Shown in pieces: positions 8,940-16,651 of a DNA stretch of 64,000 nt (positions are counted from its first letter, which is position 1; each line of letters starts with the position of its first letter). This DNA comes from WLJO01 sp945889085. GTDB taxonomy: Bacteria; Actinomycetota; Acidimicrobiia; Acidimicrobiales; Ilumatobacteraceae. The stretch spans positions 1 to 64,000 of the forward strand of contig CAMDBM010000003.1 of NCBI GenBank assembly GCA_945889085.1, read 5' to 3'. A model generated the notes under the pieces. That model did no database searches. It was given only the letters and a program-made list of their open reading frames with translations, and was not told the DNA's origin. A program made the translations under genes and the position numbers.

Positions 8940-10289
8940 TTACGCGTGGTATTGCGTCATGTCGTAGGTCTTGTTGTCGCAGGGCGTCAGCTTGCCGCCT
9001 GAAACGCAGTCGTACGAGACCGATCGGTTGAAGATTCGGGGGAAGGCCCCGCCCTCCCCCGTCCACGGCTTGGTGAAGTCGATGACGCCCACCATGCCCT
9101 TGGTGTCCAACGCCGTGGTGGTGTTGGCTGCCGCGAGGAAGGTCTCGTGGTTGATGTCGGTGATGCCGTCAGCAACCATCTTCTCGACGATGAGTCGGAA
9201 GCCCTCGAAGGCCGCCCACGTGCCGAGACCCGCAAGCGAGTTCCAGTCGAGGTCCGGCGCCTTGTACTGCTCGAGCGCAGCCCGGTAGTCCGTCCAGGCA
9301 TCGGCCGCGATGTTCGGGTACGCATTGATCACGATGGCACCCTCGGTGAACTCGGGGAAGGCCTCGGCCACCTTGACGTTCAGGTTGCCCTGCGGACCGT
9401 AGAGGCGGGGCTTGACCCCGATCGCCTCCATCGCCGGGATGATGGCAAGCCACGCAATGTCGCCGAGGAACCCGTGGACACAGTCCACACCGCCCTCGGT
9501 GGCTTTCGCGACGATCGAGGAATAGTCAGTGGTGCCGATCGGCACCTTCAGGTAACTCGCCTTGCCGGTGTAGCCGACCTTTGGAAGAGCGGCCTTGGCC
9601 TGGCTGATGAAATAGTCGCCGGATGCCGTATCGCCAACGAGGAATGCGGAGTTGGTACAACCGTCCTGAGTCATCTTCGCTGCTGCGCCGGGATTGAACG
9701 AGAACGTGGAACCCATGTTGAACGCGATGTCACTGGAGAACTCCTTGGCCACCGACGGGCAACAGGCACCGAACCATGCGGTCTTGGCCTCCTCGAGCAC
9801 ACTGATGGCGAGACTCATATCGACGTCGAAGCCACCGACGAGAGCGACCGCCTTGTCGGAAACCGCCTTGCGGGCGCAGGCTGCGTCCTCGTTCGGGTCG
9901 GTCTTGCCGTCACAGAACGTGACCTTCAGTGGACGACCAGCGATACCGCCGCGGTCATTGATGTAACTCTCGTAAATGTCACCGGCTGCCTGGATGTTCG
10001 GATACGAGGCAATGGACGAATCGACGGTCGTGACGACCCAAACGTTGATCGGTTCACCCGTGGGCGGAACCACCCCAGTGGTCTCTGTCGGGGCAGCAGT
10101 TGTCTCGGTAGGAGCAGCGGTCGTCTCGGTGGACGCTGCAGTCGTTTCCGTTGTCACAGTTGTTGGTGTCGCTTCTTGTTTCTTGTCGCCGCAGGCGGCG
10201 GCTACCAGTGCCGCCGTGGCCAGTACTGCGATTGCTGTCGTGAGTTTTTTGCGGCGCCCGGACGGCGCAGAGTGCTGTCGGATGAACAT
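8940..10289 (-). CDS. periplasmic-binding-type lipoprotein of Liv-type ABC transporter, paralog 2
   Basis: A 449-residue LivK-like lipoprotein: MFIRQHSAPSGRRKK, a hydrophobic stretch, lipobox LVAAC (about residues 29-33), three TETTAAP-like linker repeats, then the binding domain. Its N-terminal half and its 5' leader are almost identical to paralog 3, while the middle (about residues 170-270) differs strongly, which suggests altered ligand preference. The ATG at 10289 is preceded by GGGGGT about 7 bases upstream. A CRP-like palindrome lies 90 bases upstream of the start. Confidence 0.9.
   Translation of the reverse strand: MFIRQHSAPSGRRKKLTTAIAVLATAALVAAACGDKKQEATPTTVTTETTAASTETTAAPTETTAAPTETTGVVPPTGEPINVWVVTTVDSSIASYPNIQAAGDIYESYINDRGGIAGRPLKVTFCDGKTDPNEDAACARKAVSDKAVALVGGFDVDMSLAISVLEEAKTAWFGACCPSVAKEFSSDIAFNMGSTFSFNPGAAAKMTQDGCTNSAFLVGDTASGDYFISQAKAALPKVGYTGKASYLKVPIGTTDYSSIVAKATEGGVDCVHGFLGDIAWLAIIPAMEAIGVKPRLYGPQGNLNVKVAEAFPEFTEGAIVINAYPNIAADAWTDYRAALEQYKAPDLDWNSLAGLGTWAAFEGFRLIVEKMVADGITDINHETFLAAANTTTALDTKGMVGVIDFTKPWTGEGGAFPRIFNRSVSYDCVSGGKLTPCDNKTYDMTQYHA
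10081..10143. repeat. 21-bp tandem repeats in the linker of binding protein 2
   Basis: Three copies of the 21-base unit described for paralog 1, encoding TETTAAP/TETTAAS heptads. A further 18-base partial unit follows. Confidence 0.8.
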
Positions 10290-10323
10290 GACTGACGTAC
10301 CCCCAAAATTCAGTGTTCCCGTT

Positions 10324-10334
10324 CCCCAACGGGG
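10324..10334 (-). promoter_or_regulatory. conserved leader mini-hairpin of binding-protein gene 2
   Basis: The 4-bp stem CCCC-AAC-GGGG lies 35 bases upstream of the start codon. The same element occurs at 11887-11897 (35 bases before paralog 3) and, with loop AAA, at 8769-8779 (33 bases before paralog 1). Conservation at a fixed distance in three leaders suggests a functional 5'-UTR element. Its role is unknown. Confidence 0.45.
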
Positions 10335-10378
10335 TCGCTCGGCGAGCGCCGGCGACAGCGGGAACGTAGCACGACAAA

Positions 10379-10394
10379 TGTGACTGATGTCACG
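10379..10394. promoter_or_regulatory. CRP/GlxR-like palindrome upstream of binding-protein gene 2
   Basis: TGTGACTGATGTCACG fits the CRP-family consensus TGTGA-N6-TCACA with one mismatch in the arms. It is exactly 90 bases from the ATG, and on the minus strand it overlaps a GTGACA hexamer that could be a -35 element, with TACGTT 19 bases further on as -10. Seen directly: the palindrome. Inferred: regulation by a CRP-type protein. Confidence 0.5.
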
Positions 10395-10424
10395 GGTGGT
10401 CCCCGTGAACTGGGAAAAAGCGAA

Positions 10425-10452
10425 GAGGGCGCACGGCTCGCCGTGCGCCCTC
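10425..10452 (-). terminator. rho-independent terminator of binding-protein gene 3
   Basis: A perfect 12-bp stem (GAGGGCGCACGG) with a 4-base loop; on the minus strand it is followed by TTCGCTTTTT. It lies 54 bases after the stop of paralog 3. An almost identical copy is found at 11988-12015 after the esterase gene, so the terminator was duplicated with the gene. Confidence 0.85.
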
Positions 10453-10505
10453 CCGATTGTCGGCCGATTGGCCAGTGAACCCCGTTGGTCAACTCATCCC
10501 GGGGA

Positions 10506-11852
10506 TCAGGACCAGTAAGAAATCATGTCGTAGGTCTTGTCGTCCTGCGGTGTCAGCTTGCCGCCGCTCATGCTGTCGAACGAGATGGAGTGGTTGAAGA
10601 CGCGCGGGAATGTGCCACCCGCTCCGGCCCACGGCTTCGTGAAGTCGATGTCACCGATCATGTTGTCCATCTTCAGGTTGCTCGTCTTGTTCGCCGCATC
10701 GATGAAGCTGTTGTGATTGATGTCGGTGATGCCGTCGGCAGCCATTTGTTCGACAATCTTGCGGAAGGCCTCGAAGGCCGCCCAGGTGCCGAGACCCGCA
10801 AGTGAGTTCCAGTCCAGATCGGGAGCGTTGTACTGTTCGAGCGCATCACGGTAGGGCGTCCACGCCTTGGCGGCGATGTTCGGGTAGGCGTTGATCACCA
10901 CGCCGTTCTCGGTTGCCTCCGGGAACGCTTCGGCCACCTTGACGTTGAAATTACCCTGAACCCCGTAGAGGCGAGGCTTGACGCCGAGTGCCTCCATTGC
11001 TGGGATAAATCCGAGCCAGGCGATATCCGAGAATCCACCGTACAGACAGTCCACGTCCCCATCGGTGGCTTTCGCGGCGACCGACGAGTAGTCGGTTGTC
11101 CCGGACGGGATCACGTAATACTCGACTTTCCCGGCGTAGCCGACCTTCTCCATACCAATTTTGGTCTGGCTGATGGCAAAGTCGGCATTGGCCTCGAGGT
11201 AAACCATCGAGATGTTCTTGCAGCCGTCGACATTGAGCTTGTACGCCGAGCCGATATTGAAGTCGAAAGCTGAACCGAGGTTGAACGAGATCGGGCTCGT
11301 GTACTCCTTGGCCACGATGGGGCAGCAGGCGCCGAACCATGCGGTGTTGCCTTCTTCGAGCACACCGATGGCCAGGCTCATGTCGATGTCGAAGCCACCG
11401 ACGAGCGCGACGGCCTTGTCGGCGACGGCCTTGCGGGCGCAGGCTGCGTCCTCGTTCGGATCGGTCTTGCCGTCACAGAACGTGACCTTCAGTGGACGAC
11501 CAGCGATACCGCCGCGGTCATTGATGTAACTCTCGTAAATGTCGCCGGCTGCCTTGATGTTCGGGTACGAAAGGAACGACGAGTCCACAGTTGTGAGGAC
11601 CCACACGTTGATCGGTTCACCCGTGGGCGGAACCACTCCAGTGGTTTCAGTCGGGGCAGCAGTTGTCTCGGTTGGAGCAGCAGTTGTCTCAGTGGACGCC
11701 GCAGTCGTTTCCGTTGTCACAGTTGTTGGTGTCGCTTCTTCTTTCTTGTCGCCACAGGCGGCGGCAACCAACGCCGCCGTGGCCAGTACTGCGATTGCTG
11801 TCGTGAGCTTTTTGCGGCGCCCGGACGGCGCAGAGTGCTGTCGGATGAACAT
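10506..11852 (-). CDS. periplasmic-binding-type lipoprotein of Liv-type ABC transporter, paralog 3
   Basis: A 448-residue LivK-like lipoprotein. The frame is open 30 codons further upstream, but the start is placed at ATG 11852 because the protein then begins MFIRQHSAPSGRRKK exactly as paralog 2 does and has the same GGGGGT ribosome site. Lipobox LVAAC and three linker repeats are present. It is near-identical to paralog 2 up to about residue 160, then diverges (for example KLNVDGCKNISMVY against KMTQDGCTNSAFLV) before converging again near DLDWNSLAGLGTWAAFE. It is likely a duplicate with a changed binding pocket serving the same permease. Confidence 0.9.
   Translation of the reverse strand: MFIRQHSAPSGRRKKLTTAIAVLATAALVAAACGDKKEEATPTTVTTETTAASTETTAAPTETTAAPTETTGVVPPTGEPINVWVLTTVDSSFLSYPNIKAAGDIYESYINDRGGIAGRPLKVTFCDGKTDPNEDAACARKAVADKAVALVGGFDIDMSLAIGVLEEGNTAWFGACCPIVAKEYTSPISFNLGSAFDFNIGSAYKLNVDGCKNISMVYLEANADFAISQTKIGMEKVGYAGKVEYYVIPSGTTDYSSVAAKATDGDVDCLYGGFSDIAWLGFIPAMEALGVKPRLYGVQGNFNVKVAEAFPEATENGVVINAYPNIAAKAWTPYRDALEQYNAPDLDWNSLAGLGTWAAFEAFRKIVEQMAADGITDINHNSFIDAANKTSNLKMDNMIGDIDFTKPWAGAGGTFPRVFNHSISFDSMSGGKLTPQDDKTYDMISYWS
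11644..11706. repeat. 21-bp tandem repeats in the linker of binding protein 3
   Basis: Three 21-base units encoding TETTAAP/TETTAAS heptads, the counterpart of 10081-10143. Confidence 0.8.
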
Positions 11853-11886
11853 GACTGACGTACCCCCAAATTGCAGTGTTCCCGTT

Positions 11887-11897
11887 CCCCAACGGGG
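11887..11897 (-). promoter_or_regulatory. conserved leader mini-hairpin of binding-protein gene 3
   Basis: CCCC-AAC-GGGG, 35 bases upstream of the start codon. This is the copy equivalent to 10324-10334, with a related element at 8769-8779. Confidence 0.45.
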
Positions 11898-11941
11898 TCG
11901 CTCGGCGAACACCGGCGACAGCGGCACCGTAGCACGCATCA

Positions 11942-11957
11942 CGTGACTGATGTCACG
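11942..11957. promoter_or_regulatory. CRP/GlxR-like perfect palindrome upstream of binding-protein gene 3
   Basis: CGTGACTGATGTCACG is a 6-bp perfect dyad around TGAT, positioned exactly 90 bases before the start codon, like the site before paralog 2. The core GTGA-N6-TCAC matches the CRP family. It overlaps a possible GTGACA -35 element on the minus strand. Confidence 0.5.
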
Positions 11958-11987
11958 AGCGCACTCCGTGAACTGGGAAAAAGCGAA

Positions 11988-12015
11988 GAGGGCGCACGGA
12001 TCGCCGTGCGCCCTC
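11988..12015 (-). terminator. rho-independent terminator of the esterase gene
   Basis: A 12-bp stem (GAGGGCGCACGG) with loop ATCG, followed on the minus strand by TTCGCTTTTT. It lies 56 bases after the esterase stop and is a near copy of the hairpin at 10425-10452. Confidence 0.85.
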
Positions 12016-12071
12016 CCGAACTCTCAGAGGGGATGACTCTGAACGTGTTGTTGATTCGACCGCGCGAGCGG

Positions 12072-13007
12072 TCAGGCAAACGCCTTCTTGAGGTGAGCGG
12101 CAGCATCGCTGATGGCATCTGCTGCAGCGGGGAACACCCCACCCATCTGGAAGAAGGCGTGGATCTGTCCGTCGAACCGTTTTTGCGACACGGACACGCC
12201 GGCCTCCTTGAGGCGCTTGGCGTACGCCTCGCCCTCGTCGCGCAGCGGATCGAACTCGGCCGTGTAGACGACTGCGGCGGGCAGACCGGAAAGGTCTTTG
12301 GCGAGCAGGGGGCTGACGTATGGGTTCTTGCTGTCGTTCGCGTCGCGGACGTACTGGTTCCAGAACCAGTCCATCATCGTGCGGGTGAGCAGGTAGCCAT
12401 CGGCGTTCTCGGTGTACGAGGGGGTGCCAAAGTCGTGATGCGTCACCGGGTAGATGAGAACCTGGAACTTGATGCCGGGGCCCTTCTCGTCGCGGGCACG
12501 CAGAGCAACAGCGGTGGCAAGGTTGCCACCGGCGCTGTCACCGCCCACAGCGAGTTTGGTTGGGTCGATGCCGTGCGAAGCACCGTTCGCGGCAACCCAC
12601 TCGAGCGCTGCATAGCAGTCGTCCAGCGGAGCCGGGAACTTGTGCTCCGGTGCAAGGCGGTAGTCGATTGACACGACCTTGCAACCTGCTGCGTTGGCGA
12701 GTCGCGTGACGCTCGGGTTGAGGCTCGCGCGGTCACCGATAACCCATCCACCACCGTGGTAGTAGAGCAGGCAACCGAGTGGGCCCTTGCCGGCACCCTT
12801 GGGTGTCGTGACCGTGGCGGGAATTCCTCCGCCAGGGCCGGGGATGATGATGTCCTTCGACTCGTCCACTTCCTCGGGCTCACCGGCGAGGGGCACGAAG
12901 CCCTGTGCCAGTTCCCGGGCCGCGGGCGGGTCGAGTTCGTTGATAGCAGGGCCGCCGGCTGCGGCCATCTGCTCGAGCAGTCCAGCTGCGATGGGATCAA
13001 GTGCCAT
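12072..13007 (-). CDS. alpha/beta hydrolase, hormone-sensitive-lipase-type esterase
   Basis: A 311-residue esterase of the HSL (bacterial family IV) group. The oxyanion motif HGGGW is near residue 80, the nucleophile motif GDSAGG near 155, the acid residue in EFDPLRDEG near 251, and the catalytic His in QIHAFFQ near 283. It should hydrolyse short to medium acyl esters in the cytoplasm. It starts 27 bases after the stop of the monooxygenase gene, with AAGGAGA as ribosome site. The pair therefore looks like a Baeyer-Villiger ketone oxidation followed by ester cleavage. Confidence 0.92.
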   Translation of the reverse strand: MALDPIAAGLLEQMAAAGGPAINELDPPAARELAQGFVPLAGEPEEVDESKDIIIPGPGGGIPATVTTPKGAGKGPLGCLLYYHGGGWVIGDRASLNPSVTRLANAAGCKVVSIDYRLAPEHKFPAPLDDCYAALEWVAANGASHGIDPTKLAVGGDSAGGNLATAVALRARDEKGPGIKFQVLIYPVTHHDFGTPSYTENADGYLLTRTMMDWFWNQYVRDANDSKNPYVSPLLAKDLSGLPAAVVYTAEFDPLRDEGEAYAKRLKEAGVSVSQKRFDGQIHAFFQMGGVFPAAADAISDAAAHLKKAFA

Positions 13008-13034
13008 GAGAGTCTCCTTGTTGTTCGCGTCGCC

Positions 13035-14651
13035 TCACTTGGCGAGTGCGAACCCCTCGTAGTTGTTCTTAGCGACCTCGTCGCACTTCTCGCGGTACGG
13101 ACCGACGCCGCCGATGTAGGGCAGGAAAACGCGCGGCTTGCCGGGCACGTTGGCGCCCATGTACCACGAGTCCGCCAGCGGGTACAGCGTTGTCTGGCCG
13201 ATCTCGTAGGTGTGCTCCACCCAGTCCTTCTGCGCCTTGTCGGTTGCCTCGATGGACTTGAAGCCCTTGTCTCGCATTGCCGTGATGCAGTCGGTGATCC
13301 AGTCAACGTGCTGTTCGATGGAGACCATCATGTTGGAGAGCACGGACGGGCTCTGCGGGCCGGTGACCGTGAACATGTTCGGGAACCCGTGTACGCCGAG
13401 GCCGAGGTACGTGCTCGGACCGTCCTTCCACACATCGCCGAGCTTCTGGCCGTTGCGGCCGGTGACGTCGATCTTGAGAATCGAGCCGGTCATAGCGTCG
13501 AAGCCGGTGGCGTAAATGATGACGTCGAAGTCGAAACTCTCCGCAGTGGTCTTGATGCCGGTTGCAGTGATCTCGGTGATGTCGGTCTTCTTCAGGTCGA
13601 CGAGACGCACATGCGGCATGTTGAACACGTTGAAGTACCCGGTGTCGAGACAGGGGCGCTTGGTGCCGACCGGGTGGTTGTACGGGCAGAGTGCCTCGGC
13701 CGTTACCGGGTCCTTCACGATCTCGCGAATCTTGGAGCGGACGAACTCCGCAACCGTGTCGTTAGCGTCCTTGTTGAACAGGATGTCGGTGAACGCACCG
13801 AGGATGCCAACGAGCTGACCGGCGTCCCAGCCCTTCTGGTAGCGGGCGTGGCGCTCCTCGGCGGTCACCTCGAGTGCCGACTGCGTCGGCTCCTCAGCGG
13901 GCTGGCCGAAGAAGGACTGGCGAGCGCTCTGGCGGTAGGCCGGGTACACCTTCTTCATGCCGTCGACCTCGTCTCGCGTCAGCGGACGGTTGCCGGCCGG
14001 GAACGAGAAGTTCGGAGTGCGCTGGAAGATGGTGAGCTGCTTGCAGGCCTTCGCGATCTCTGGGATGGACTGAATGGCCGACGAGCCGGTTCCGATGACG
14101 GCGACGCGCTTGCCGAGGAGGTTTACGCCTTCCTTCGGGAACTTCTGCGTCTGGAACCAGGAGCCCTTGAACGACTCGAGCCCCTTGATCTCGGGCAGCT
14201 TGGGCGCCGAGAGGGTGCCGACCGCGAGCACGACGTGCTGGGCGTCGATCACGTCGCCAGCCGACGTGGTGACTGTCCAGCGCTCGGTGGCGTCGTCGAA
14301 GGTCTGGCCCTCAATGCGGGTGTTGAACTGCATGTCGGGCCACAGGTTGTAGCGGTCCGCAACATGGTTCGCGTAGCGAAGGATCTCGGGCTGCGTGGCG
14401 AACTTCTCGGACCACTCCCACTCCTGCTCGAGTTCCTTGTCGAACGAGAACGAGTAGTCGAGGCTCCGGACGTCGCAGCGTGCGCCGGGGTAACGGTTCC
14501 AGTACCAGGTGCCACCGACGCCGCTGGCAGCGTCGAACACACGGGCGTTGAATCCGAGCCCGCGCAGGCGGTGGAGCAGGTACATCCCCGCAAAACCGGC
14601 GCCGACAACGACGACGTCGAGCTTTGCCGTTTGGGTCTTGGTCTGTGTCAT
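13035..14651 (-). CDS. flavin monooxygenase, Baeyer-Villiger type
   Basis: A 538-residue FAD/NADPH enzyme. An N-terminal Rossmann motif VVGAGFAGMYLLHRL (about residues 11-25) is followed by GGTWYWNRYPGARCD (about 44-58), which exactly fits the second BVMO signature [AG]GxW-x4-[FY]P[GM]-x3-D. A second nucleotide site is VIGTGSSAIQ near 182. The BVMO fingerprint FxGxxxHxxxWP is present only as FKGSWFQTQKFP (about 157-168), with Gln for His and Phe for Trp. Predicted reaction: O2- and NADPH-dependent oxygen insertion into a ketone. Start at ATG 14651 has a GGGGGGAAG ribosome site; longer versions would run into rnpB. Confidence 0.88.
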   Translation of the reverse strand: MTQTKTQTAKLDVVVVGAGFAGMYLLHRLRGLGFNARVFDAASGVGGTWYWNRYPGARCDVRSLDYSFSFDKELEQEWEWSEKFATQPEILRYANHVADRYNLWPDMQFNTRIEGQTFDDATERWTVTTSAGDVIDAQHVVLAVGTLSAPKLPEIKGLESFKGSWFQTQKFPKEGVNLLGKRVAVIGTGSSAIQSIPEIAKACKQLTIFQRTPNFSFPAGNRPLTRDEVDGMKKVYPAYRQSARQSFFGQPAEEPTQSALEVTAEERHARYQKGWDAGQLVGILGAFTDILFNKDANDTVAEFVRSKIREIVKDPVTAEALCPYNHPVGTKRPCLDTGYFNVFNMPHVRLVDLKKTDITEITATGIKTTAESFDFDVIIYATGFDAMTGSILKIDVTGRNGQKLGDVWKDGPSTYLGLGVHGFPNMFTVTGPQSPSVLSNMMVSIEQHVDWITDCITAMRDKGFKSIEATDKAQKDWVEHTYEIGQTTLYPLADSWYMGANVPGKPRVFLPYIGGVGPYREKCDEVAKNNYEGFALAK

Positions 14652-14747
14652 TACTTCCCCCCAAAAGATGGTGTGTGAGCTCCGGGCGTCCCACGCCGCG
14701 GATGTGACGAATCTAACACACGATGGATTCTTTTCGCAGTTCGAAAC

Positions 14748-15121
<374 letters not shown>

Positions 15122-15127
15122 ATTGGC

Positions 15128-15133
15128 AGTCTA
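15128..15133 (-). promoter_or_regulatory. probable -10 box of rnpB
   Basis: TAGACT on the minus strand ends 6 bases before the 5' end predicted from helix P1 (15121), the correct distance for a -10 element. No convincing -35 is seen. The promoter lies in the 27 bases between the acyl-CoA synthetase stop and rnpB, extending into that gene. Confidence 0.45.
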
Positions 15134-15148
15134 CGTGTGTCGGACCGC

Positions 15149-16651
15149 TCATTCGGCCGGGTTGAAGATGGTCCGGACCGTCGGTTTGAGCACCTTGCCC
15201 ATGACATTGCGGGGGAGTGACTCCACTCTCTCGAACAGTGTTGGGAGCTTGTAGGGGGCCAACTCGGTGCGCGCCCAGCTTCTCAGGTGCTCGAGCTCAA
15301 GTGACTCGCCGGCCCGCAGGACCACCGCCACCGCTACCCGTTCGCCCCAGGTGTCATCGGGAACCCCGACGACGGCGCAGTCGGCGATGGCCGGGTGGGC
15401 GAGCAGCACACCCTCTATCTCGAGGGCCGAGATCTTGTAGCCGCCGCTCTTGATGATGTCGGTCGACAGCCGTCCGGTGATCCGGAAACAGCCGCCGTCG
15501 ACCGTCACCTGGTCCCCGGTCAGGAACCAGCCGTCGGCGGTGAAACAGGCGGCGGTCTCCTCCGGTCTGCGCCAGTACTCCGTGAACACGTTCGCCCCGC
15601 GCACCTGTAACTCGCCGGTTACCCCGTCGCCCTCGAGCACCTTGGCGTCGTCGACCACCCGGACGAACATGCCGGGTAGCGGACCCCCGACGAAGCCGGG
15701 CCGGCGTTCGCCGATCAGCGGGTTGGTGAGGGCGATCCCGATCTCGGTCATGCCGTAGCGCTCGAGCAGCGTGTGACCGGAGATCTCCCGCCAGCGCTCG
15801 AGCACGGGGACGGCGAGTGCCGCGGACCCCGAGATCATGACGCGAAGTCGGGCGCACCCGGCTGACCAGCGCAACCGGGTGCGCTCGTCTGCTGCTTCCC
15901 ATGCGGCAATGGCCTTGGAATAGATCGTGGGAACTGCCATGAAAATCGTGTACGGCGTGGTGGCGAGCGCATCGAGGATTGTCGGCGCATCGAATCTCGC
16001 GAACATGTCGCAGCGGGCACCCACCCAGAGCGGGCAGAGGAGTTGGTTAACGAGGCCGTGCACATGGTGCAGCGGCAGGAAGTGAGCAATGCGGTCGCTC
16101 GAATCCCATTCCCATGCCTCGACAAGACAGCTGACCTGGGCGCTCACCGTTGCGTGCGAGTGCACGACGCCTTTGGGCCGGCCGGTGGTACCGCTCGTGT
16201 AGAGCATGAGTGCCGGGACGGATCCGTGCGGTTCGAACTGCTCGAACTGCTCGAACTCAGTAGCGGTCCGCACCTCGGCCGCGCAGGTGGGTAACGGCAC
16301 GACGGTTGCAGACGTGGGTGGGAGCAGGTGGGTCAGGCGCGGGTCCACAAGGACCACCGAGACATCCGCGTCGTCGAGCACGTACGCGATCTCAGCGGCT
16401 GGATGCTCCGGGCACAGCGGGATCGCCATCGCCCCACGCATCCAGATGCCCAAGAGCCCGGCCACGTACGCCAAACCCGGGGACCCGAGGAGTGCGATCC
16501 GTTCCCCCTGCCCGCGCTCACCCGCACCGCATCGGGACGCGATGTCTCTGCCGGCCGCAAGTAGGTCTATGCCGGTGTACTCACCGGTACGGTCACTGAT
16601 CAACACTCGGTCGGCATGGTGACCGACCCGGGAAAGTACCGTGCTCAGCAC
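15149..16651 (-). CDS. AMP-binding acyl-CoA synthetase, ACSF3/malonyl-CoA synthetase-like
   Basis: A 500-residue adenylate-forming enzyme: P-loop YTSGTTGRPKG (about residues 145-155), YGMTEIGIALTNP, GWFLTGD, and the C-terminal hinge region with GYKISALEIEG. The combination TDIIKSGGYKISALEIE and the ALTNP segment resemble the ACSF3 group, which makes malonyl- or methylmalonyl-CoA from the free acid, CoA and ATP; other short-chain acids remain possible. GTG start at 16651 overlaps the stop of the ferritin-like gene, so translation is coupled. Upstream open frame inside the ferritin gene is rejected. Confidence 0.85.
   Translation of the reverse strand: MLSTVLSRVGHHADRVLISDRTGEYTGIDLLAAGRDIASRCGAGERGQGERIALLGSPGLAYVAGLLGIWMRGAMAIPLCPEHPAAEIAYVLDDADVSVVLVDPRLTHLLPPTSATVVPLPTCAAEVRTATEFEQFEQFEPHGSVPALMLYTSGTTGRPKGVVHSHATVSAQVSCLVEAWEWDSSDRIAHFLPLHHVHGLVNQLLCPLWVGARCDMFARFDAPTILDALATTPYTIFMAVPTIYSKAIAAWEAADERTRLRWSAGCARLRVMISGSAALAVPVLERWREISGHTLLERYGMTEIGIALTNPLIGERRPGFVGGPLPGMFVRVVDDAKVLEGDGVTGELQVRGANVFTEYWRRPEETAACFTADGWFLTGDQVTVDGGCFRITGRLSTDIIKSGGYKISALEIEGVLLAHPAIADCAVVGVPDDTWGERVAVAVVLRAGESLELEHLRSWARTELAPYKLPTLFERVESLPRNVMGKVLKPTVRTIFNPAE

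Noticed and set aside
8525..11706. Regular 21-bp repeats considered as a CRISPR-like array or minisatellite element
   Set aside because: They are in frame in lipoprotein linkers, have no spacers, and encode TETTAAP heptads.
12756..14678. 640-codon open frame opposite the esterase and monooxygenase
   Set aside because: Shadow of two well-identified genes; no recognisable domain.
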